A DNA stretch of 64,000 nt, from NCBI GenBank assembly GCA_025716815.1, contig JAIXMN010000030.1, positions 124,001 through 188,000 on the forward strand. The letters run 5' to 3'. The notes beneath the pieces are model-generated. The model was not told where the DNA came from. It ran no database searches and saw only the letters and a program-made list of their open reading frames with translations. This document shows, piece by piece, positions 49,022-61,458 of the stretch (positions are counted from its first letter, which is position 1; the number at the start of each line of letters is the position of its first letter). This stretch comes from Dichotomocladium elegans (Eukaryota > Mucoromycota > Mucoromycetes > Mucorales > Lichtheimiaceae). The translations under genes were made by a program, and so were the position numbers.

Positions 49022-52000
49022 ATGACAGGAGACAATCGCAAACGAAAGTTTTTCCTTCATGATTCAGAAATGGACGTTGATCCAGGTCCACCAAGACGGA
49101 TTCCTCGTATTCAACCGGCCACAGACGAAGACGAGAGCATGGATCCGACTGGCAACACTTGTAGTGGGGGACAACCGCTAGTCAATGCAAATCCCGACAC
49201 GATCACATCGGCTCGGGCCTCAACATCGTGGAACACGCCACCAGCTACAGCGGTTCAGTCGTCGAAGCTCGCACCAGATTTACGTGCTAAAATCGAGCTT
49301 TTTCAATCTATTGTTGGGCAGAATCAGCCCGAACAAACACTGATTCACTTACTGAACGCTTGCGATGGTGATTTACAAAGAGCAGTCAATGCCTTTTTCA
49401 GCCGGCTCGATGAGACTACGGTTTCCGTCAATAATAAAGTGGATTCGTCGACGTCGACGCAGGTAGATTCTAGATCAACGCAATATGATAAAGAATTGCT
49501 TTTCTTTGGCGAGATCTATGTCACAGGTTAGTAGAATAAAGCACATCCTGAGATCTGTCCTTGCTTAGAAGACGCTTTTGCAAAGGCTGGTCGACCACCA
49601 CAGGTATGAGCCCAGTACGCGAAGGTGACGAGGTATTACTAGAGCGGCCACGGCAGACCGATCCATTCCTGGCAAGAAACTCCAGAAGTCGCTTCGGCAA
49701 GCGAAAAGGAGAAAACGCAATTGTGCGATTCTCAAGCAGACGTTCAGGCGCCGAAGTTGGCCGCATTGCGTCTGTCGATGCACGATACCTCGCCAAGCTG
49801 ATGGACCTCGACATATGTGCTTTTCGCGCAACGGTAGTCATCTGCCCTACTCGGCTGTCCACCGGTAACGATATCTTTCTACACATACGATGCTATTTCC
49901 GACTACATGTCTTTGATTCCAATGCCAATATAACAACACGGCAATCGATGAGCGGGTTCGATGCTCGGCTATTCGCCGATCGGACGAGTGAGTCAGAGGA
50001 GGAGCTACAGTCACGCGAACGGACTCTCGCTATTTTGCAAATCATTCAGAAAGCGAATCTCAAACCCCACCGATCAGCAATGAATCGGATGAACGTCAAG
50101 CTTGGGGCAAGTGAAGATGAGATGCGCGATATGATCACACAGTCGGTAGCTGCACCGTCGGTGGATGCAAGAACAGCAGAACCCGATGAAGAAGGAGGAG
50201 GCGTTGATGATCCTAACGAGCGAGAGGTTACCTCCGAGCAGCTGGATACTATTTATGAAAAAGCCCAGGCATTTGACGCACAGATTTCTCCCATGAACGA
50301 TCCTCCTCAGATGGCATTTCTTCTCAAGGATTATCAAAAGAGGGCAGGTGGATGGCATCATGTATCGATGAAATGGATATTTTAAAGCTTACAGCAATGT
50401 AATTGCATTTCTTTAGGCACTGGCATGGATGGTGAATAAGGAGACCGTGGATTCAGACGATGGTGATGTTGACATGCGATCGATGCATCCATTATGGGAA
50501 GAATATGAACTTCCTGTCAATCCGGATGCACCACACGATATAGATATCCCTCAATATTTCTACTTTAATCCCTACAATGGTACTACTATCTCTCTTTTTT
50601 ACATGTATGGTCATATCACTCATCCTTACTTCACCAGGTCATCTGACTCTCACGTATCCAGAGCTACAGACTCAGGAACGAGGCGGTATTCTCGCGGATG
50701 GTACGTTATTAAATAAGGACTTCCTTGAAATGATTGGAAATATTATAAGCACCACGCTTACCTTTATTTAGAAATGGGTCTTGGCAAAACCATTGAGATT
50801 CTCAGTCTCATCCATCAAAACAAGTTCCAATTGAATAAGTCGCCTATTCCCGCCGATGCAAGCACTGCCTCGCCAACAACACTTGTGGTATGTCCTGTGT
50901 CGTTATTAGCTCAGTGGCGCGATGAAATGCTTCGAGGCTCCAAGCCAGGGTCAATCAATGCCCAAGTATACTATGGTGATAATACACAAGCTGACATTCG
51001 TAATCGCCTTTGCCGCTGGGATGGAACAGCGCCGGATGTCCTTATCACAACGTACAACACCGTCATGAGTGACTGGAATAATGGCGCAAATGGGTTTTTA
51101 TCCAAAGTGACGTTCTGGCGCGTGGTGTTGGACGAAGCCCACACCATCAAGAATCGGAGAAGCAAGACGTCACGTGCATGCTGCGCTCTTAAAGGTGTAC
51201 GCCGATGGGCAGTTACGGGTACGCCCATTCAGAATAAACTGGAAGACTTGTTTTCGCTCGTGCGATTCTTGAAACATGAACCATGGTAATTATCTGCAAT
51301 TGAATGGACTTAGGGAAAACTTAATCTGATGTTAGGGCAAATTATGCATTCTGGCGAGCATTCATTTCAATTCCTTTCGAAAAGAAGGACCCACGTGCTT
51401 TGACGGCCGTGAAAGCTGTGCTTGAACCTATTGTGCTTCGCCGGACGAAGGCAATGAAGGATATATACGGCAACCCAATGGTTTCTCTTCCACCAAAGCA
51501 AGTGGACATTGAATACCTGACATTTACGCCACCTGAACAAGACATTTACGACTCCTTATATACCGACTCCAAGACAAAATTCACGCATTTCTGTGCTGCT
51601 GGCAAAGCGCTAAGTAATTATGCATCCATCTTCCAACTCCTCATGCGTCTGCGCCAGGTTGCCTGCCATCCTTATTTAGTTCTTGGCAAATCCGACCCTA
51701 CCATTTACACCAAAGATGGGGGTATCACATCTCTGCAAAGCCTGCTCGCAAAGTATTCTTCCGCCTGTAATGATAATAGCTACAGCGCTTCTGTTTATAA
51801 GAAGCTCGCTGCTGCTGCATCACAGTCTTCGCAGGCAACGACAGAAGATCTGGACGCGGAGGGTGACCACGACATTGCCGAAGAGTGTCCATTGTGCCTC
51901 GATATGACAGATGCTAAAATCGTCTTGCCATGTATGCACATGTTCTGTCGTGACTGCTTAATGTCCTATTTTCAGGTACGGTAACGGGTGGTGTCTGATA

Positions 52001-52881
52001 CGTTTCACTCAGACGTACTGATGGATTTTTAGAGCCTCGAAAACAAGGGCGAAGCTTATGAGTGTCCATCGTGTCGCAAAGAAGTCCAGCAAGCTGATCT
52101 GCTTGAAATCTCAAAGCGTGCGGATGTGATGGGAGAGGGAAAGTCTCCCTCTTTTGACGTGCGCCAGGTTGTAGGAGGCTACAAGACATCTGCAAAATTA
52201 GAAGCAATGATGCGACATCTCAGGCGATATTCGCGAGAAAAGCAAAAGACGGTCATCTTTTCACAATTTACTAGTTTTCTGGATATTATTGAAATTACGC
52301 TCAAGCGAGAAAACATCGGATTCACACGTTTGGACGGTTCCCAAAAGCAAGCAGACCGTGCAAAAGTACTCCAAGATTTCTCTGACAAGGAAAATAACAC
52401 TCTCGTCCTGTTGATCAGTCTCAGAGCAGGTGGTGTGGGCCTCAATTTGACATGTGCCACCCGTGTCCTCATCATGGTAAATTCTTTGTTGGTACGGCTT
52501 GTATGGTGCCAAGCGTCTAACGAATGAACAGGATCCTTGGTGGAACTTTGCTGTAGAGGCGCAAGCAATCGATCGAGTTCATCGTTTAGGCCAGGAAAAT
52601 CCAGTAAGATCTTCATTTCTTTCTTCAAATAGGATCTTTACAGTTAATATCGGTCTGAATTAGGTGATTGTGACGCGATTCATCATGAAAAACAGCGTCG
52701 AAGAACGGATTTTGGATATTCAAAACAAAAAGCGGGTACGGTCGTACAACTGTTGAGATCAAGTGCCTCTTGCTGATAAGAATTTTTATAGGCTCTTGTG
52801 AACCAGCTTTACATTTCCAGGGATGATGCCAAGGCAGAGAGACTCAATGATCTTAGAATCCTCTTTGGCCAGAGCCACTGA
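49022..52881 (+). CDS. RAD5: Rad5/HLTF-type SNF2 helicase and RING ubiquitin ligase
   Basis: Domain order: a UBA-like helix pair ([20 protein letters not shown]); HIRAN domain ([30 protein letters not shown]); SNF2 helicase with Walker [17 protein letters not shown] box [12 protein letters not shown] and [24 protein letters not shown] finger [30 protein letters not shown]; and the C-terminal helicase lobe ([36 protein letters not shown]). This order is diagnostic of Rad5, which polyubiquitinates PCNA and drives fork reversal in error-free damage tolerance. The intron 50344-50416 appears to be GC-AG (AGG|GCAGGT), giving [12 protein letters not shown]. The first intron uses acceptor GCAAAG, giving [15 protein letters not shown]. 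Confidence 0.92.
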
Positions 52882-53250
52882 TGATAACATATCTATAAAA
52901 AATCCCCAATTGTATATTTCCTTCCCTCTAATACCGCGCTCCTTGTATCATGACCATGTTTATCTTGTAATTCAATGTGATGTGTTAATTCTTTGTAGCA
53001 AATGTATGGTCCTATCATTACAGTACTGCAACCTGATAAATTGACGTTATCATTGAATTCTGCATCCTGTTGAGTTCTTCCCTACATTGCATGAAGGGTG
53101 AAATGACTACGAGATGCATTACGGCATATATATAATAACAACGTTCATAAATCCTCGATATGGAGGACTGTCAATAGTTGAGGGGTGGGATAGTTAGTTT
53201 GCTCTATCCCACGTTCTTTTTTTTTTCTTTAAAAACATTGAAAATGCTCT
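52882..53250. other. Intergenic between convergent genes
   Basis: About 370 bp of AT-rich sequence with no gene. Confidence 0.5.
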
Positions 53251-53721
53251 TCAGTAACTGTCGAAGCTGACGCCTGACATGGCGTCTATCCAGGTGTCTG
53301 TTCCGTTTAGAGGCACGCCTGGGCGATGGGCGTCTGGGGAATCGGACTGCGTCTGTGCTACAGCGCTGCCTCCGCTACCTTTACGGACGCCGAATACCGA
53401 AGCGTGGGTGATCATCATGGCCGAAGCGGCGACAATAGCAGATGTCAGGACGAGGGTCGCGGCGATCCGACATCGATTTTTCCAGACCAGGGCTTCGGGG
53501 TCGTGACCGCAGTCGTGCGTATCGTCACAGCAGCAACAACAACCACACCCGCTAGCGCTTCCTAGAAACCAAGCAGGCGGCAGCAGAAAACCGATCAAGA
53601 AGCAATACTTTTCAAAGGGACATGGTTGGGCCGTTTTTGATGGTGGATTGCCATCGGATGCTACGACGACAACTACGTCTTTGGCCAGGGCATTTTCCGC
53701 CTTTGAGGGTTGGATGAACAT
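53251..53721 (-). CDS. Small fungal membrane protein, two membrane spans, Cys-rich loop
   Basis: A single-exon frame of 156 residues. CPFEKYCFLIGFLLPPAWFL is the first hydrophobic span, followed by GCGCCCCCDD, a highly Cys-rich patch possibly palmitoylated or metal-binding. Next come WKNRCRIAATLVLTSAIVAA and SAMMITHASVF, the second span. A Ser/Gly-rich tail ends WIDAMSGVSFDSY. The pattern PFEKYCFLxGFLxPPxWFxG preceding a WKNRCR span occurs in uncharacterised fungal proteins I recall, but I cannot name a function. Confidence 0.6.
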   Translation of the reverse strand: MFIQPSKAENALAKDVVVVVASDGNPPSKTAQPCPFEKYCFLIGFLLPPAWFLGSASGCGCCCCCDDTHDCGHDPEALVWKNRCRIAATLVLTSAIVAASAMMITHASVFGVRKGSGGSAVAQTQSDSPDAHRPGVPLNGTDTWIDAMSGVSFDSY

Positions 53722-54824
53722 AAAGGAAGCGTGGGAGCGGGAAATGGCGATATTGTCGTTTAAACCTACATCTCCAGGAGGCCAACCCTCCTCCTTTTTT
53801 TTTTCTTATAGATGTTTGCCATTTAAAGGAGCGTGAATAAGATCAAAGAATGGCCGGATGAAGGGCGACAAATACCTGCTCCAGCGTAGTAATGATGGGA
53901 AGGCTGTCAGCCCATTTCGCACTCTGCTCAATATGATGAAGGATGTCTGCATCATCTACATAGGCTTATCGGACCAAGGCTATACAGACGAACAGCTTGG
54001 TCGTTGTTCGATGCAATACCGTGCGCACATGACCCTCCATCCTCCAGTTTTTTTTTCTGCCAGGCTATTTGCAAAAAGTATAGAGAGTCGGACGACAATA
54101 ACCTACGGAAAGTTGCTAGGGATTGTCCTATGCACTACAAAATGTGCATTTACCGCCATCGCTATTGTGATCATCTCAACCAACCATGGTATTTTTGCCC
54201 TCAGAAAAAGTGGCATCTTCTTGTCTTTGGCCATCTCCTTATCTTTGTAGAAATTTATGTCAGCCGGCTAAAAAGGAAAATAAAGCAAACTGTCTGTCGT
54301 TGACATTTTTGATGTTGTGCGTTTGTATCTAACGTACGTAGGCAACAAGCAATGTCTCATCGAGTGGCAAGTGAGTGATACGCAGGGTGAGGTCGGGAAC
54401 AGCGTCATCGTCGGCCGCAGCGAAGGCAGCAGCAGTAGCAATTTCAAAGCAGTCTTCACCTGTTGCACAACAAGTAAAAGAAGAAGCATGTCATACTTGC
54501 CCCTGACAAAAGAATGTTATCAGTCCTTACTGCTGGTCTCGGAACAAAAAAAAAGCATCTCTTTTGGTATTTTGCGCATTGATAACGTAGACAAACGTTC
54601 AATGTGTGCCATGGTAAAATATTTTTCTCCCTTTCTCTATTTCTTTCTTTGCTCGTGCGTGCGTGTGTGGATGATCAAAAGAAAGCCACCGATTGAAGCA
54701 AAATTGAAAATTGAACGTATACGTCTGCTATGCAGATGTTGGACATAAAAGCACGCTTATCGCGCGACCAGCATCCAATCCAGTTGATTTCTGGTTTATT
54801 TATATTTTTTTTATCTGCGCTGCC
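53722..54824. other. About 1.1 kb without a recognised gene
   Basis: Frames at 53858-54303 and 54317-54748 are the longest. The second frame at 54004-54303 has a Cys/His-rich stretch (CPMHYKMCIYRHRYCDHLNQ), but neither splicing nor similarity supports a gene. Confidence 0.35.
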
Positions 54825-55796
54825 ATGGCCTTTGATTCAACAAGCATACAGTCTACGAGCGAACGAATGGAGAAAAAGCTCGTTGAGTTTGCCCAACCAC
54901 TTAAACCTTATATGCCCGCTCTTGGTCGATTCCTCGTAGTTGCCACATTTTTCGAAGATGCATTTCGCATCATGGCGCAGTGGAAAATACAGCGGACATT
55001 TCTGGAACAGACGCGGCGCATGCCTTCTTCTGTCGCTTCAGTCTATTTGGCCATCAATGTCTTGGTAACCAACAGTAATGGAGGAAGAAATGAAAGACCA
55101 TGCTCAATCCCATCACCATGCTGCAATAATGCAGTGCATGTTGGTATGCTCGACAGGTACCGTGACTAAGCGCCATGTAGGACTCTCTGTGCTGGTACTG
55201 GCGACAGTGATTGGAACTCAAGCGCTCATGTATGGGCTTGTATTTGACATGGTCCGTTATTCTTTGTTTTCTATTGCGAAGGGGTGACACTCACGCGTCT
55301 AAGCATGCAGCTCTATTTCTTACGGAATCTTTCCATCATGGGCGGCCTCTTGCTATGTCTTTCCGAGTCCCTTGTTCGTCAGCAGCGAACAAAGGCAGCC
55401 ACCATCATGTTTTCGTTGCCTCAGTTATCCGAGTCTGATCGCCACAAGTACTTCCAGCTGATGGGTAGAATCTTGCTGGTCCTGCTCTTTATCGGGTTCA
55501 TATTTAACGGTGAATGGGGCGTCGTCCGTGTCGCTTGTTCGTTGGTTGGCTGTGCGGCATGCGTAATGGTTGTCGTCGGCTTTCGTGCGAAATGGTCAGC
55601 TCTCTTTCTCGTCTCACTCCTTTCTGTCATGAACGTCATTCTCAATAACTGGTGGTCTTCTCACGCATCGTCGTACCGTCGCGACTTTGCAAAATACGAC
55701 TTTTTCCAAACGCTCAGTATCATTGGCGGTCTTCTGCTCCTCATCTCCCTCGGCCCAGGCGGTTTGAGCTACGATGAAAGGAAAAAGGAATTTTGA
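54825..55796 (+). CDS. ERV29: Surf4/Erv29 ER cargo receptor
   Basis: Exons 54825-55064, 55135-55251 and 55311-55796 (introns GT-AG, 70 and 59 nt). Multi-span membrane protein: LGRFLVVATFFEDAFRIMAQ, TVTKRHVGLSVLVLATVIGT, QLYFLRNLSIMGGLLLCLSE, GRILLVLLFIGFIFNGEW, NVILNNWWSSH, DFFQTLSIIGGLLLLISLGP, GLSYDERKKEF. The FFLRNLS...GGLLL blocks and the final GPGxxSxDExKK with a dilysine-like tail are hallmarks of the family, which packages soluble secretory cargo into COPII vesicles. About 280 residues, normal length. Confidence 0.9.
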
Positions 55797-55810
55797 CATG
55801 TGACCATAAT

Positions 55811-57228
55811 TTATTCGTCATTTTGCTCCCACTCCTCCAAAAAGTTTTGTAAGCCCTCGGGGATGTCGTAATTCTCTAAATTGAGCCCTTCTGCAACCTT
55901 CTTGGCTTGCTGAATATGATCCACAGCCTCGCGATACAAACCTAGCTGGGCGCTTTCGTCCTCCACCAGGTTTGCCTCGTTCAGGCATACTTCAGCCAAT
56001 TCTGTGTGCAACTGAGGAATCACTTGATCTGATTGTTTGGCAAGTTCAAATGCCTTGGTGAAATATTCCTTGGCTAATCCAATATTGTCATCGTCAGTCC
56101 TTTTTGTCTTTCTCTCTTCTCCTTATATTCGCTTCTACCTTCAAGGAAGGACTTGTAAGCTTTCTTCTCCTCTTCGTCTAATCCTTCTTTCTCGTTCTCG
56201 TCTTCGTCTTCGTGGTTCGCATCAGCAAGCTCAAGGTAAGAGTTAGCCAGTGAGAGTTTGCATGCACCAAGTTCTGAAAAGGCGCGCGTATTCTCAGGTT
56301 CCACTGAAGAAAGATGACATGTTGTCTTAAGATATCCCCTCAGTAACACACACACGCATGACGTATACGTACATTTAACAATCTGCAGCAAGAGCTTCTC
56401 CGCCCAGTCTCTGAACTTGGACTGGCTCTGGTGGTTCGCGTAAAGATCGCCATGGCCCTGGACAATCGAGGCGATCTCCACCAAGACATTTCCACCAATC
56501 GACTTGACAACGTCCTCTGTGGCGACCACCTGATCCAGTGTATCCAGTGCTTTGATGGCCAATTCGGGCACGTCGGCACTGGCATCGGAAACATCCGACG
56601 CAGCCTAAAATTGAAGACCGAAACTATCAGGTGATATTGCCTCGCACGTTTTCGCTGAGGAATTCAACGCACATCTACCTTGGAGAGCCAAACTTTGGCG
56701 AGTGCCACGCGAAGCTTGTTCGCGGTCTCTGCGTGTCCGGACTTGTCAGACAATGCCTCAAAGCGATCCAAGCCATCCTGGAGTCGTTCCTCGGCTGCGT
56801 CAAGATAGGGTGTAAAGTCATCATCCTCTGTCATACGACCCAGCTCGTATAATGCAGAGCCGTAGGTCAAGTAGAACGCCGGAGGCGGACGCTCCTCGCC
56901 TTGCCAGTTGCGTAGGATCCGATCGGATTCGTTGATCGTGCCGCGAACAAGCTGCAATGCCGCGTCGGGATCTTTGTCTATGGCCATCCACATTCAATTT
57001 CACGAGTGTGTGCCCACCCCATTCCATGCATACGGTGTCATACTTGCCTGCCTTTTCAAGTGCACTTTCGAAAAGTGCGGCTGCCTCACCAATCTCATCA
57101 CCCTCTTCGACGATCTTGTCAATCACAACCGTCTGCGCATTGCCTGAAGAAGGCTCTTCTTCCACCTTGGCTTTCTTGGCAGCCTTCTGCGCGGCAAGAC
57201 CACGAGGACGTTTCTTTTCGGCTCCCAT
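55811..57228 (-). CDS. Ett1/Nro1-like TPR protein
   Basis: N-terminus MGAEKKRPRGLAAQKAAKKA with basic residues, then VIDKIVEEGDEIGEAAALFE, SALEKA|DKDPDAALQLVRGT, INESDRILRNWQGEE, AFYLTYGSALYELGRM, AEERLQDGLDRFEAL, DVPELAIKALDTLDQVV, ENTRAFSELGACKLSLANSY and the C-terminal helices LHTELAEVCLNEANLVEDES, AVDHIQQAKKVAEGLNLE. Tetratricopeptide-like helices after a short basic head fit Ett1/Nro1, linked to translation termination and oxygen sensing in yeasts. The intron 56978-57047 has a GC donor (GCA G|GCAAGT). Near 56098-56104 the frame slips at an A5 run; one more A would join ERQK to RTDDDNIGLAKEYFTKAFEL. Confidence 0.65.
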
Positions 57229-57498
57229 ATTTTTTTTCTTTGTTACAAAACAACGCGGCTACTTTGCTTCACAAACTTTTCTTTTTTTTTTGCATTTGTC
57301 GGAAAGACAAAAAATTGAAGACAGCAGTGACAGCAGAGTCCCCAATATTCATGTTCCGTGCTCACCCAACCCCCCATTACCCCGTATTTTGTTTTACCCC
57401 TCGCCCTATTTTACTGTCAAACCTTGTTATTTTTTTTTTCGGCTAACCCCACCACACTGCGATATACTGTGAGAGAAAAAACTCTTCATCGGCTTGTC

Positions 57499-59737
57499 AT
57501 GAGTGCCATCAATGTCTTGATCTATTCTGGGAATGGTACCTCGCCCAATTCTGTACGACACACGCAGCGCACGCTCAAGCAGCTCCTTGGCCATGCCTAT
57601 GATGTCGTCCAGGTTGATGCCAAAACACTCCTGACCGAGCCATGGGAAGAGGCATGTTCATTACTAGTAATACCTGGCGGCCGCGATATTCCATATTGCC
57701 AGGACCTGAACGGGCAGGTCAATGACCGCATCAAAGCGTATGTGTGCGGAGGAGGACGGTACCTGGGCCTATGTGCCGGAGGCTATTACGGATCCAGCGA
57801 GATAGAGTTTGAAAAAGCCCGTAAGGACATGATGGTGGTTGGCAAGCGCGAGCTCGGTTTTTACCCTGGACTTTGTCGGGGCACCATCTATCCGGGATTC
57901 GTGTACGGCTCGGAGCAGGGCGCGCGAAGCTCGCCTGTCCAGCTGTCCAGTGAACATCTTCAAAAATACTATGGCAACGACCGACTGGTGCCTAAAGTGA
58001 TTCACATGTACTACAACGGTGGCGGTTACTTTGCCAAGGCCGACACCTATGAATCTGTCCAGGTCCTTGCGCGCTTTCTCGAACCCGGGATCTGCACTGA
58101 TGAGACGAATCCGGCCGCAGCGGTTGCCTGTCGCGTGGGCAAGGGCACGGCCGTTCTCATCGCCACCCATCCTGAATACGACATGGACCATTTTGATGAA
58201 AATAAGCAGATGGAGGCCGAGCTGAGACAGTCGGAGCCTGATCGCAAGATGTTCCTGCGCGCTGTCTTTGACAAGATGGGCCTCCGCGTGATCAAGGATG
58301 CGAGCGAGGAAAACCACGTGCCTGACCTCACACCCATCTATCTCGCATCCCTGAAGGCTGACATGGCCAGAAATATTGCTGCCCAACTCGAGGCAATCGC
58401 CAAGGATGGCATCATTCGCGACTCGAATGATGAGGTTTTGCTGACCAGAGATGACAATGATGAGGAGGACAGGGCTGCTGCGCGAAGGATGGGAGCCTTG
58501 ACGATAGCAGAAGATGCACAACGCCCCTTGGAGATCCGGCTACCGACAACTACAGCAACTACCGGCCCTGTTTTACCGGGCAATGTCAAGGCGCTTGATT
58601 TTGATATCAAAAAGTACTTTGATGCTCTCCAGGAACGTCGCCGGTGTGAGTGGGGTGGTGACAAGTGGTATCACTTTGGAAACGTTATACTTTGTTCCAA
58701 TGTCATCACAAGCACTCAGACTGTATTGGACAAGTAAGTTGTCTCTTTTTTAATAATAGGCAACGATTATTTATTTTCTACATGTGAAATTAGGAACTAC
58801 AATTTGGCGCAGGTACTTCCTTCCGGACTTGTATGCACAGCGAGAAACCAGGTCGCAGGGCGAGGTACATGAAAAAAAAAATCTCGACAGTTGTTATACT
58901 CGGAATTGTGTGTGTGTGTTTGTGGATGAAAAAAAGCAATTGCTGATACCTGTGCTATTAAACAGGACGTGGACGTAACTCATGGGTATCCCAGACGGGT
59001 GCCTTGCAATTTAGTTTTATGATCCGCCATAGTTTGAAGCTGACTCATGCGCCCGTCGTGTTCATCCAGTACCTCATCGCACTCGCCGTAGTGGAAAGCA
59101 TACGAACACGCAAAGGTTATGAGGATGTGCCGCTTCGCGTGAAATGGCCCAACGATGTATATACCGACAGTGAAGGTCAATTGAAAAAAGTAGGCGGTCT
59201 CCTTGTGAACTCGAGTTTTATGCAAGACGAATTTCTTCTTGTCGTCGGTAAGTTTTGTTGCTCCAACGACGAAAAAAAAAAGGGCGCACGCACATGCACA
59301 CAGAGGATGGTAGTATGAGCTTGATTTTTATATTTTTCTTTCCTCAAAAAAAAGGTTGTGGTATCAACTTGGACAATGCACGACCGACCACGTCCATCAA
59401 CAATGTGATCAAAGCCCACAACCCATCGCTTGCGCGGCTCTCGCATGAGGAAACCCTGGCTGGCATATTAGTCACTTTTGAAAAGTTCTACGCACAATTT
59501 TGTGAAGAAGGTATGGGCCGCTGGTTTCTCGACCGATACTACAGCCGGTGGCTCCATAGTGACAAGATCGTTACTTTGACCACCCACGACAACGTGCAGG
59601 TCAAGATTACCGGCATTACGAGCGACTATGGTATGCTTGAGGCTGAGACAACTGACAGTCGAAAGATCCGATACACGCTCCAGCCGGATGGCAACAGCTT
59701 TGACATGCTTAAAGGCCTGATAATCAAAAAGACATAA
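57499..59737 (+). CDS. BPL1: Biotin-protein ligase
   Basis: Starts MSAINVLIYSGNGTSPNSVR. The N-terminal domain is glutamine-amidotransferase-like (LVIPGGRDIPYC, YLGLCAGGYYGSSEIEF), as usual in fungal and animal holocarboxylase synthetases. The catalytic half, after introns at about 58735 and 58865, has AGRGRGRNSWVSQTGALQFS (the biotinyl-AMP loop), VPLRVKWPNDVYTD, VGGLLVNS, GCGINLDN and RPTTSINNV; the C-terminal cap ends LKGLIIKKT. It attaches biotin to pyruvate and acetyl-CoA carboxylases. The single-intron donors are GT. The gene diverges from the Ett1-like gene across about 270 bp. Confidence 0.93.
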
Positions 59738-60360
59738 GCTGAAACCTATCTTTCCCTCCCTCTGGATCTGTATATATCCCAAATTAGCACCAGCAGATCG
59801 TTTTACGTTGCTAGAAACGTATTGTATTCCTTGAAATAGAACGCTGTTAGAGAGAATGGGGAAGGGGGGAATGCCAATGCGCACAATACGTTTTTTTTTT
59901 AATAATCTTGGGTCTCAAAGCATGATCAACATGGACACGAAGATGAACCTACAGATACGATGTTTACGGTGGCGGTCGACCGAATTGAGTTATCATCATG
60001 TCTCATGAAAGCCTGGTGGCGTCATTCTCATACGAATGTCAACAGAAACAGCTGCAATACTGTATATATATATATACACACACAAAAAACTTTGGATTAA
60101 ATCCTCTTTCTTTGGGAAAGGCTATTTAGTTGGATTACTAGTACAACAACGATGGTTTTTTTTTTTATTAAGAAAAGAGCAACTACCGATCCGGTCATCT
60201 TGAGAGATACATATCTGGAGGTATATGATTGTTTGAAAGACTGCAAAGAGGAGAAAGGCATTTGTGTTGTACGTTTTTGCTGAGATATGTAGGTTACTTC
60301 TGATGAGCAATAGCTCAGGATGATGCGTAATGGCAAGTGATTCTTGGTACCATTCTCTCT
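59738..60360. other. Intergenic between convergent genes
   Basis: Homopolymer and TA/CA microsatellite tracts (60060-60090) and no gene. Confidence 0.5.
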
Positions 60361-61458
60361 CTATTGGATAGCGTTCTCGAGGATGGTGCCAGCAAGTGCT
60401 TTCACGTCGAGCTCCGCATAGGCTTTGATAGCAGCCGAGGCGGCCAGCTTAAGGTCAAGATCGAGATCAAAGCTCGACGCGACATCGAGGTGGAGCAACC
60501 AGGGGATATCGACCGAAAGGCCCTTGATATGAGTGGCGAGTTCGTTGCCAATATATGACTTGAGACCAGCAGCAACACGGGGCAATCGGATCTCGAGCTC
60601 GGCCCTAAAATCCGCGAGGATGGCCACGATAATTTTGTAGAGCGTCTTCTTTGCAAGGCAGTCCTTTGATGCGCCAGAAATCTCTTTCACTAGCTGGATT
60701 TTAAGCTCGGCGTCGAATTCGACCTTTATGGCAGCCTCGAACTTGGCTTCGAACTTGGCTAGGTGGAGATGAAAGGTAAAAAAAAAAAAAAAGTTGAATG
60801 AAGCTTTTTTACACGAGAAACACCGCACCTCCTCTACCACCACCACCACCCGACCCCCGCCCGAAAGAATAATCCTAGCTATCCAGAAAGAAGGAGGATA
60901 TCATCCTACATTTAAGCGCGGTAATGAATTGCTTTTTGACCAGCTGGAGGTTGAGATTCTCTCTATCGATCATGCCGCCGAGCGTCTTGACTTGGACATC
61001 GATCTCAGCATCGAAGGTTTCTTCGAGCTGGTTGGTTGGTGGTTCATTGCATACGGAAGAGTTAGAATCTTTTTTTTTGTTTGTTTTGTTTTGGTCCTAT
61101 GCGAAAAACTTACAGAGGCAACAAAGTCGCCCGACAGGACAGCATCAAGCTTCGCATGAATCGCAGCGGCCACCTTGGCAGAAAAAAGGTCGACGGTGGT
61201 GATCTTGACTTTGCAAATGCGAGGTTTCTTGGGGCGGATGAGGCTATCCGAAGGAGGAGGAGGAGTAGCTGGGTGGGATTGTTCAGGCTTCTTGTTGGTG
61301 TGGCAGCGCTTATGCAAAATAGGGGAGCTGTGCCCAATAACGCTTGTGTCGGTACCGACATCGGATGCCGCATGGAGACCGCCAATTGTGACGGGAAGTG
61401 AGCAGACGACCAAGACAATGGCAATGGCTAAGATGAAATAGGGTTTCTTGATTTGCAT
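60361..61458 (-). CDS. Secreted or membrane-anchored helical protein, unknown
   Basis: Signal peptide or anchor MQIKKPYFILAIAIVLVVCS, then a Pro-rich segment (HPATPPPPSDSLIRPKKPRI), VDLFSAKVAAAIHAKLDAVL and after an intron LEETFDAEIDVQVKTLGGMI. The last exon has charged amphipathic helices (AKFEAKFEAAIKVEFDAELK, ILADFRAELEIRLP, SSFDLDLDLKLAASAAIKAY) ending ALAGTILENAIQ. Regular spacing of Lys/Asp/Glu and Ala/Leu suggests a long helical or membrane-surface-binding protein. Introns GT-AG. I do not recognise the family; it may be lineage-specific. Confidence 0.65.

Noticed and set aside
57769..58521. 250-residue minus-strand frame
   Set aside because: Antisense shadow of biotin-protein ligase.
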